A DNA stretch of 64,000 bases from RHKX01 sp963826475 (GTDB taxonomy: Bacteria; Actinomycetota; Thermoleophilia; Solirubrobacterales; 70-9): positions 744,001 to 808,000 of the forward strand of contig CAWGXC010000003.1 of NCBI GenBank assembly GCA_963826475.1. The letters run 5' to 3'. The position numbers and the translations under genes are program-made. The stretch's first letter is position 1. The number at the start of each line of letters is the position of its first letter. Shown one piece after another: positions 58,090 to 64,000 of this stretch. The notes beneath the pieces were generated by a model. That model made no database searches. It saw nothing but the letters and a program-made list of their open reading frames with translations, and was not told the DNA's origin.

Positions 58090-59718
58090 TCAGCTCCCAG
58101 CGGTTGCGCCGACGCCGATCGGAGCGCCCAACGGGCTTTCCAGCGGGATCTCGGGAATCCCTCGTTCGCCGCGCGGCTTGGCCTCTTGGTGCGGGTCGAC
58201 CTCGGAGAGCCCTTCGCCTCGGAAGAGGAACTCGGCCTGCGGTGCCCGCATCGGCCGATGGGAGTCGCGCGCTGCGATGACGATCGTCTCGAGCATGATC
58301 AGCACGTCGACGAGCAACGAACGGTGCTTGAGGTAGAAGAGATCGTGGCAGAGCTTCCAGGCGGTCCCGAGCTCTGAGCCGGCGTAACCGCAGCGGACCT
58401 GGGCCCATCCCGTCACCCCGGGCTTGACCAGGAGGCGGCGTGAGTAGTTGGGGAAGACGTGCTCGAGCTGGGCCGTGATCTGAGGCTGCTCGGGTCGGGG
58501 GCCGACGAGGGTCATCTCGCCGCGGAGAACGTTGACGACCTGCGGCAGCTCGTCGATGTGAAGACGGCGCAGGACGCGACCGACCCTCGTCACGCGGGCA
58601 TCGCCGGCGCCGGACCACATGTTGGTGGCCGATTGGGAACCGACTCGCATCGTCCGCAGCTTCAGGATCTCGAACTCGCGGCCCCGTTCGCCGACCCGGC
58701 GCTGCCGGTAGAAGACCGGGCCGCCGTCGTCGAGCTTGATCGCAAGGGCCCCGATGGCGACGGCGGGCAACGAGAGCAATGCGGCCAGCGCCCCGACCAC
58801 GAGGTCGAGCGCACGCTTGGAGGTCTTGGAGCTCGCCTGGAAGCTCGGGTGCATGAGGAACAGGAACCAGGCCGAGTCGATCGTCCCGATCGGAACGTGG
58901 CCGAAGAGCTGCTCGTAGAGCTGGTTGCCGTCGATCATGCGCACCGGCAGATCCAGGCAGCCCGCCGCGATCGTGTTGTAGACGTCGCGACCGGAACGCG
59001 ATGCGCCGGAGCCGGGTCCGCGGACGAGCAGGTCGATGTCGTGCTCGGTGATCGCGGCGCGAACGCGGCCGAGAGTTTCGGCGTCGGCGCTCTCTTCGTC
59101 GACGCTGTAGCGGGCGCCGAGATTCAGCCAGCCGATGACCTCGACCTCGCGGCGACCTCCGATCGCATCCAGCTCGCGGCGGATGGCGGGAACGAAGTCC
59201 GCGGCACCGAGCACGGCGATTCGCAGTGGGTGTGAGGTCAGGGCGCGGTTCCCGACGACTTCGACGGCGATCGCGCCGAGTCCACCGGCGACGAGGCCTG
59301 CGATCACGGCGCCCGAGAAGGAACCGTTCGTGTCACCGACGCGGAGGACGGAGAGCAGGAAGGCGCCGGCGGTCACGGGCATCAAGGCGATCGCGATCCG
59401 GGATGCGGGAATCAGGCGAAGCGGGTAGGGGAAGCTGCGAAGCAGGCTGGCGCCTGCGGCGATCACCAGCGCGAACGCGAGAGCGCGGATGGCTGCATCG
59501 CCGTCGATCCCACCGAACCAAAAAGCCGCCGAGGCGGCGGCGGTGGCGGGCAGGACCACTCGGGCGCTGCGCAGCCGCTGGCGGATCCGGATGCCGCCGG
59601 GAATGGGCGCGTCGCCCAACTCAACCCCGCGGGGCATCGCGGCCGAGGGGCCCGGGTCGGTCCTCAGGTGCCCATTCGAGGCTTCAGCGACTCGTGGGCG
59701 AATTGTCGGTCGAGACAT
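58090..59718 (-). CDS. Polyprenyl-phosphate sugar-1-phosphate transferase (exopolysaccharide initiating enzyme)
   Basis: Transfers a sugar-1-phosphate to undecaprenyl phosphate to begin surface polysaccharide synthesis. The 542 residues have several N-terminal membrane helices (about residues 55-155) and a CoA-binding-like middle domain (about 160-280). The C-terminal WbaP/CpsE-type catalytic domain (about 335-520) contains KRALDLVVGALAALL, the KLRTMR motif, LRRLHIDELPQ (acidic pair), LVGPRPEQP and KPGVTGWAQV. AGGAG precedes the ATG. It opens the apparent polysaccharide region at the right end. Confidence 0.92.
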   Translation of the reverse strand: MSRPTIRPRVAEASNGHLRTDPGPSAAMPRGVELGDAPIPGGIRIRQRLRSARVVLPATAAASAAFWFGGIDGDAAIRALAFALVIAAGASLLRSFPYPLRLIPASRIAIALMPVTAGAFLLSVLRVGDTNGSFSGAVIAGLVAGGLGAIAVEVVGNRALTSHPLRIAVLGAADFVPAIRRELDAIGGRREVEVIGWLNLGARYSVDEESADAETLGRVRAAITEHDIDLLVRGPGSGASRSGRDVYNTIAAGCLDLPVRMIDGNQLYEQLFGHVPIGTIDSAWFLFLMHPSFQASSKTSKRALDLVVGALAALLSLPAVAIGALAIKLDDGGPVFYRQRRVGERGREFEILKLRTMRVGSQSATNMWSGAGDARVTRVGRVLRRLHIDELPQVVNVLRGEMTLVGPRPEQPQITAQLEHVFPNYSRRLLVKPGVTGWAQVRCGYAGSELGTAWKLCHDLFYLKHRSLLVDVLIMLETIVIAARDSHRPMRAPQAEFLFRGEGLSEVDPHQEAKPRGERGIPEIPLESPLGAPIGVGATAGS

Positions 59719-59902
59719 CCGGTCTCCTGGACTTTTCTACTTCGGCACGCCGATCCCGACGTGCTGAGCGATCCCCTCGTAAATCCGTCGAGCCCCGACC
59801 GCGGTCAGGAGGGACCTGGAACAACAGTCCCGGTATCGGCAAGTCTGGCAGAGACTTTAAGGAGCGTCAACCCGAACGCCGGCCCCTCGAGGAGCCGGTC
59901 GA

Positions 59903-60055
59903 TCAGCCCTCCTGGACGTTGCGGGAGGCGAAGAGATAAGCCCCCAGGACGCCACCGGCGACGGCGATTGCGGCGGCCAGCTGGAGCTGTCGGCCGAAGC
60001 GTCGCCGTACGAACATGACGACCAGTCGGCCGATCAGCTCATAGATGGTGCTCAT
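59903..60055 (-). CDS. Small membrane protein (50 aa) downstream of argG
   Basis: ATG at 60055, nine bases after the argG stop, opens a 50-codon frame: MSTIYELIGRLVVMFVRRRF, a basic patch, then a single hydrophobic helix (QLAAAIAVAGGVLGAYLFAS) and a charged end. Positive-inside residues before the helix suggest a single-span membrane protein. It is too short for ordinary ORF calling. The coding look and tight spacing to argG support it; function unknown. The remaining 184 bp up to the sugar transferase hold no gene I can see. Confidence 0.6.
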   Translation of the reverse strand: MSTIYELIGRLVVMFVRRRFGRQLQLAAAIAVAGGVLGAYLFASRNVQEG

Positions 60056-60064
60056 CCGGCCACT

Positions 60065-61327
60065 TTACAGCTCGCGGTTTCGCACCCGATGGGCCATCCG
60101 GCTCTGCAGAGAGAACAGCTCGATGAAGCCCGGACTCGCCTGCTGGCTGAAGTCCCCGCCCGACTCACTGAAGCTGGCGAGCGTCTGGTCGTAGAGGGCG
60201 AACGGGGAGCTGCGGGAGACCACCGTCGCGGAGCCCTTGAAGAGCTTGATCGCGATCTCGCCGGTCACGTGCTCGTTTGCTGACCGCATGTACGCATCGA
60301 GGTCCTCGCGAAGCGGCTCGTGCCAGAGACCGGCGTAACAGAGGTAGGCCCAGTGCGACTCGAGCGCGCGCTTGAAGTTGTTCTGGTGGATCGTGGAGAC
60401 GAGCTTCTCGAGCTCCCGATGGGCGGTCAGGATGATCGTCGCCGCCGGCACCTCGTAGAGGTCGCGCACCTTGAGCCCGACGATCCGGTCCTCGATGTGG
60501 TCGACGATCCCGACGCCATGGCGGCATCCGAGGGCGCTGGCGCGATCGAGCAGTTCGACCAGGCCGAGGCGCTCGCCGTCCAGCGAGACCGGGCAGCCGC
60601 CCTCGAAGCCGACGGTGATGGTCTCGGGTTCGTCCGGCGCCTGCTCAGGCGGGGTGACGAGCTGGAAGACGTCGGCGGGCGGCGGCTGAGTCAGGTCCTC
60701 GATCGCCTTGCCCTCGGAGGAGCGCCCCCAGAGGTTGTCGTCGATCGAGTACGGCGGGGCCTCGGTGCCTCCGGAGACCGGGATGGAGTGCTCGCGAGCG
60801 TAGGCGATCTCCTCCTCACGTCCCATCCGCCACTCGCGGACCGGCGCGATCACCTTCAGCTCGGGGGCGAGGGTCGCGATCGTCGCCTCGATCCGGACCT
60901 GGTCGTTGCCCTTGCCGGTGCAGCCGTGAGCGATGGTGTCGCAGCCATGCTCGCGGGCGGCTTCCACGGCCAGCTTGGCGATCAACGGGCGACCGAGAGC
61001 GGTGAACAACGGGTAGCCACCGCCGTACAAGGCGTTGGCCTTGATCGCCGGCAGCACGTAGTCGGAGGCGAAGGACTCGCGGGCGTCGACGACCACCGAA
61101 TGGATGGCGCCGAGATTCGCGGCCTTGCCGACGACGACGTCCCAGTCCTCGTCGGGCTGACCGAGATCGACGGTGAGGGTGACGATCTCGGCGCCGTAGC
61201 TCTCCTGGATCCAGCGGAGCATGACGCTCGTGTCGAGCCCGCCGGAATACAGCAGCAGGACCCGTCCGACGTTGTCGGGGTCGGCCTCGTAGGAGGCGAT
61301 CGGGACGTGGGTTCGAGGCTCACTCAC
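60065..61327 (-). CDS. argG: Argininosuccinate synthase
   Basis: Joins citrulline and aspartate with ATP. The 420 residues show the ATP pyrophosphatase P-loop YSGGLDTSVMLRWI, TVDLGQPDED, HGCTGKGNDQVR, the VREW segment and the SIDDNLWGRSSEGKAIEDL region typical of this family. The start is GTG at 61327 (MSEPRTHVPIASYEADPDNV); the longer frame adds a basic extension without support. It lies divergent from the sortase (73 bp). argH is at the other end of the window. Confidence 0.96.
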   Translation of the reverse strand: MSEPRTHVPIASYEADPDNVGRVLLLYSGGLDTSVMLRWIQESYGAEIVTLTVDLGQPDEDWDVVVGKAANLGAIHSVVVDARESFASDYVLPAIKANALYGGGYPLFTALGRPLIAKLAVEAAREHGCDTIAHGCTGKGNDQVRIEATIATLAPELKVIAPVREWRMGREEEIAYAREHSIPVSGGTEAPPYSIDDNLWGRSSEGKAIEDLTQPPPADVFQLVTPPEQAPDEPETITVGFEGGCPVSLDGERLGLVELLDRASALGCRHGVGIVDHIEDRIVGLKVRDLYEVPAATIILTAHRELEKLVSTIHQNNFKRALESHWAYLCYAGLWHEPLREDLDAYMRSANEHVTGEIAIKLFKGSATVVSRSSPFALYDQTLASFSESGGDFSQQASPGFIELFSLQSRMAHRVRNREL

Positions 61328-61400
61328 AGCGGCGGCAGTCTTGCATGCTCTGCCTCGCGGCCGAAGCCGCACCACGTTCCGCCATCATTCCCGCGACGAG

Positions 61401-62096
61401 ATGCGGCGATTTGCGCGAATCTTCTCGGTGACTCTGATCACCGCCGGACTGGTGATCCTCGCGGACGCCGGGCTGACGATCGCCTGGAAGGAGCCGCTCT
61501 CCTCGATCTACGCCCAGTTCAAGCAGAACGCCGCAAGTGGTCAGCTCGACCGGATCCGCACCGACTTCCTCGGCGACAGGAACGTTCTCGACCTCGGGCC
61601 GGCCAAGGATCTCGAGGGGCGGGCGAGCGAGCTGGCCGACCTGTTCGAGAAGAAGCTCACCGACGGCAAGCCCTTCGGCGAGATCAAGATCCCCGACATC
61701 GGCGTCGACTTCGTCGTCTTTCAGGGCACCGAGGAGGGAGACCTGGCCAAAGGCCCGGGCCACTATCCGACGACGGCCTTGCCGGGCCAGGGCCGCACGA
61801 TCGGGATCGCCGGCCATCGAACGACCTATCTCGCCCCTTTCAACAAGATCAACTCGATCGAGATCGGCGACGAGATCACCCTCGAGATGCCCTACGCGAA
61901 CTTCACCTACAAGGTGACCAGCACCAAGATCGTCGATCCGACCGACGTGCAGATCGTCGACGACGTCGGGCGGGAGCGGCTCGTCCTCACGGCCTGCCAT
62001 CCGCTCTACAGCGCCGCCCAGCGTTACGCGGTGTTCGCCGACCTCGAGGACGTGAGCCTCTTCCCCGGCGGCTCCGGTCAGTGGAAGGCGCCCTGA
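61401..62096 (+). CDS. Class E-like sortase
   Basis: 231 residues. An N-terminal signal anchor (about residues 8-25) is followed by an extracellular domain. The sortase active site is complete: His in GIAGHRTTY, Cys in LTACHPLYS and Arg in AQRYAV, in the usual order. The TLTACHP-like motif is that of actinobacterial class E enzymes, which anchor proteins to peptidoglycan or build pili. No LPXTG/LAXTG substrate gene is adjacent. ATG at 61401 is preferred over 61341. Confidence 0.88.
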   Translation: MRRFARIFSVTLITAGLVILADAGLTIAWKEPLSSIYAQFKQNAASGQLDRIRTDFLGDRNVLDLGPAKDLEGRASELADLFEKKLTDGKPFGEIKIPDIGVDFVVFQGTEEGDLAKGPGHYPTTALPGQGRTIGIAGHRTTYLAPFNKINSIEIGDEITLEMPYANFTYKVTSTKIVDPTDVQIVDDVGRERLVLTACHPLYSAAQRYAVFADLEDVSLFPGGSGQWKAP

Positions 62097-62100
62097 GCCC

Positions 62101-63063
62101 TCAGGACCGTGATCGGGCGCGCCGCGCCCGCATGTCATCGAACGTCGACTGCAGGCCCTCTTCCAGCCCCACGCGGGCGCTCCAGCCCATCTGGGCGGCG
62201 GCGAGAGCCGGGTTGAGCGACACGCGCTGGATCTCACCGACACGCGCCGGCGCGTGCTGCGGTTCTGCCCGGACGCCGGCGGAGGCCGAGAGGTGCTCGA
62301 GCAGGTCGAGGACGCTCGTCTCGCGCCCGGTCCCGACGTTGAAGGGACCCGGCCCCGCCTCCGGGTCGGATGTCAACAGCTCGCTCGCCGCGAGAAAGGC
62401 AGCGACCACGTCAGAGACGTAGACGTAGTCCCTGGTCTGCAGGCCGTCGCCGAAGACCGTCGCCGGCGCGCCGTCGAGCAGCTTCCCGCAGAAGATCGCG
62501 ACGACGCCGGCCTCACCGTGGGGATCCTGCCGCGGTCCGTAGACGTTGCCGAAACGCAGCGACAACCCGGCCATTCCATACAGCCGGCGAAAGAGCCCGA
62601 TGTAGCCCTCGGCAGCCAGCTTGCTCGTTCCGTATGGAGTGTGCGGAACCGCTGGATCGGCCTCGGTGAACGGCAGGTCCCGCCCCTCCCCCTCGCCGTA
62701 CATGACGCCGCCCGTGCTCGCGAGCACGCATGAGCGGCATCCGGCGACCCTGGCGGCCTCGAGCACGTTCGCGGTGCCGACGACGTTGACGAGCGCGTCG
62801 AAGCCGGGATCGGCGACCGCTCGGCGGACATCGGCCTGAGCCGCGAGATGAAACGCCAGCTCCGGCTCGAAGGCGCCGATCTCGGACTCGGCGAAAGCGC
62901 GGTCGGCGATGTTGCCGACGGCCAATTTGACGTCGCGCGACAGGGCATCCGCGAGGTTGTCCCGGCGGCCGGTCGACAGGTCGTCCAACACCAGAACCCG
63001 GTCGCCACGCGCGCTCAGAGCGTCGACGAGGTGGGATCCGATGAATCCCGCGCCACCGGTCAC
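62101..63063 (-). CDS. NAD-dependent sugar-nucleotide epimerase/dehydratase (start codon uncertain)
   Basis: Extended SDR of the UDP-glucose 4-epimerase type. Motifs include TGGAGFIGSHLVDAL, the LDDLSTG loop, ASTGGVMYGEG, the catalytic YGTSK and GNVYGPRQDPHGEAGVV. The only in-frame canonical start is the GTG at 63063, with GAGGG five bases upstream, yet it falls within beta-strand 1; codons for a fuller RVLVTGG precede it back to a stop without ATG, GTG or TTG. The product is 320 residues, normal for the family. It faces the divergent O-antigen-ligase-like gene, fitting polysaccharide synthesis. Confidence 0.88.
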   Translation of the reverse strand: MTGGAGFIGSHLVDALSARGDRVLVLDDLSTGRRDNLADALSRDVKLAVGNIADRAFAESEIGAFEPELAFHLAAQADVRRAVADPGFDALVNVVGTANVLEAARVAGCRSCVLASTGGVMYGEGEGRDLPFTEADPAVPHTPYGTSKLAAEGYIGLFRRLYGMAGLSLRFGNVYGPRQDPHGEAGVVAIFCGKLLDGAPATVFGDGLQTRDYVYVSDVVAAFLAASELLTSDPEAGPGPFNVGTGRETSVLDLLEHLSASAGVRAEPQHAPARVGEIQRVSLNPALAAAQMGWSARVGLEEGLQSTFDDMRARRARSRS

Positions 63064-63206
63064 GAGGACCCTCGACGCCTTCGGGGGAGTTCGCTCAGAG
63101 GGAATGATCGACGGGATGCTAGATGCTCATCTGGGTTCGGCGCGTTGGCCCCCGCCGCGTGCGAGCCGAGGTCCCAGGGCGGCCAACCGCGGCGGGGTCG
63201 GTAATC

Positions 63207-64000
63207 ATGGCCAGGGTGAGACCTCAACCGACCACACAGCGCAGCGCAGCCGAACGTTCGCGGCTGGTCTTGGCGGCGGGCGCCGAGAGCAGGGTCACGG
63301 CGCTGTTGCTTGGCGCTTCGATGCTCGCGATCTGGACCTGGTGGGCGCTCGCCGACGGTGCCTTCTTCGCAACGGTGTCGCTGCCCGGAGCGATCGTCAT
63401 CTACCTGCTCCTCGCGTTCACGGTCGGCTCCACCCGCCTGCCGATCTCGACCAGAGGGCCACACGGCGTCGCGCTCGCGGCCTTCTTCGCTCTCGCCGGA
63501 TGGACCGCGCTGTCGCTGCTGTGGAGCCCGGCCCGGGATCTGGCGCTCGACTACGCACAGCAGAACTTCGCCTACGCCGCAGCGTTCGCGGCAGGGCTGG
63601 CCCTCACGTGCTCGCTCCGGCGCCGCATGATCCTGTCGCTCGCGCCTTTCCTGGCCGCGGGCGCGGTCGTCGCCCTCGTCGTCGTCTTCAAGGTCTGGTC
63701 GGTCACCAAGGTCGGGGACGTCGTCGACCTCGACGGCACCCTCGACTTCCCGTTCGGCTACAGGAACGCGAATGCCGGCTTCTTCGCGATGGTCGCCTTC
63801 GGCGCGCTCCCATTGATCGCCCGCGCAAGGACCGCGGTCCCGATTCGCGCCGCCCTCGCCGCCCTCGCAGCGTTCAGCCTCGCCGTGGTGGTGATCAGCC
63901 AGTCCAGGGGATCGGTCCTCGGGGTTGCGGCGGGCGTGGGTGTGTTGCTCGCGGTCTCCCGCGACCGAGGGCGCGCACTGGTTGCGCTGGCGGCCGTCGT
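63207..64000 (+). CDS. O-antigen ligase/polymerase-like membrane protein, cut by window edge
   Basis: My own translation is open from ATG 63207 to the right edge (264 codons, no stop); GTG at 63216 is an alternative. There are about six membrane helices so far. GYRNANAGFFAM and SQSRGSVLGV are typical of the O-antigen ligase/Wzy-like family, which join or polymerise surface glycans at the outer membrane face. The protein should continue well beyond the window. With the epimerase and the sugar transferase it points to a surface polysaccharide locus to the right. Confidence 0.8.
   Translation, partial: MARVRPQPTTQRSAAERSRLVLAAGAESRVTALLLGASMLAIWTWWALADGAFFATVSLPGAIVIYLLLAFTVGSTRLPISTRGPHGVALAAFFALAGWTALSLLWSPARDLALDYAQQNFAYAAAFAAGLALTCSLRRRMILSLAPFLAAGAVVALVVVFKVWSVTKVGDVVDLDGTLDFPFGYRNANAGFFAMVAFGALPLIARARTAVPIRAALAALAAFSLAVVVISQSRGSVLGVAAGVGVLLAVSRDRGRALVALAAV

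Noticed and set aside
60320..62422. A 700-codon plus-strand open frame over argG and the sortase
   Set aside because: It lies antisense to argG and out of frame with the sortase; composition is Arg/Gly/Asp-rich with no family motif.
1..64000. tRNA, rRNA, CRISPR, insertion sequences, prophage
   Set aside because: Reading both strands I saw no tRNA T-loop/acceptor arrangement, no regularly spaced repeats, and no transposase, integrase or phage motif.

Overview
The window is GC-rich (about two thirds G+C by eye), densely packed chromosomal DNA. Many neighbouring genes are joined by 4-nt ATGA or GTGA overlaps. Gene content and protein types point to an actinobacterium, most likely class Thermoleophilia (Solirubrobacterales-like): a DUF6636-type lipoprotein, Ser/Thr-rich lipoproteins, a mycobacterial-type SerC, a class-E-like sortase, abundant GTG/TTG starts and a menaquinone pathway. 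The organism call is inference. I saw no tRNA, rRNA, CRISPR array, insertion sequence or prophage.

Layout. 1-2.8 kb: a 3-methyladenine glycosylase cut by the window edge, overlapped by argH, then a divergent NAD-dependent epimerase. 2.8-13.6 kb: a branched-chain amino-acid block on the minus strand (leuA, an XRE-cupin regulator, leuC, leuD, a methyltransferase; then leuB, ilvE, cimA and a DegT aminotransferase). leuA is preceded by a 19-residue leader peptide with eight leucines. 13.6-21.2 kb: a membrane protein, a quinone-reductase-like enzyme, serC-serA, a DUF4389 membrane protein, cupin, lipoprotein, MOSC protein and a macro-domain gene with no ordinary start codon. 21.2-33.5 kb: ilvC; menaquinone genes menE (minus) and menB-menA-menC-menD (plus); a secreted beta-helix protein; and ilvB-ilvN-menF. 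33.5-44.5 kb: type II NADH dehydrogenase, gatCAB, folD, pcrA, cysE, cysK. 44.5-51.4 kb: two MpsC-like (DUF2294) paralogues around a secreted protein, a highly structured intergenic region, an Rrf2 regulator, a pseudo-receiver LuxR protein, an HDOD-LuxR fusion, gltX and nfo. 51.4-64 kb: dnaE, three coiled-coil proteins, a polyprenyl-phosphate sugar transferase, a hidden 50-residue membrane protein, argG, a sortase, a sugar-nucleotide epimerase and the start of an O-antigen-ligase-like membrane protein.

How the genes work together. Almost the whole leucine/valine/isoleucine set is here except ilvD. cimA supplies 2-oxobutyrate for isoleucine from pyruvate, without threonine deaminase. SerC/SerA feed CysE/CysK. 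MenF-D-C-E-B-A make demethylmenaquinone (no menH, thioesterase or final methyltransferase is in the window), and Ndh would reduce the quinone. GltX with GatCAB fits the transamidation route to Gln-tRNA and/or Asn-tRNA. The right end looks like the edge of a surface-polysaccharide locus.

Most notable observations: the leucine attenuator leader; the macro-domain and menF genes, which lack canonical starts where homology says they should begin; the folded intergenic region at 45.9-46.0 kb; and the unusual pair of convergent, overlapping LuxR-type regulators.
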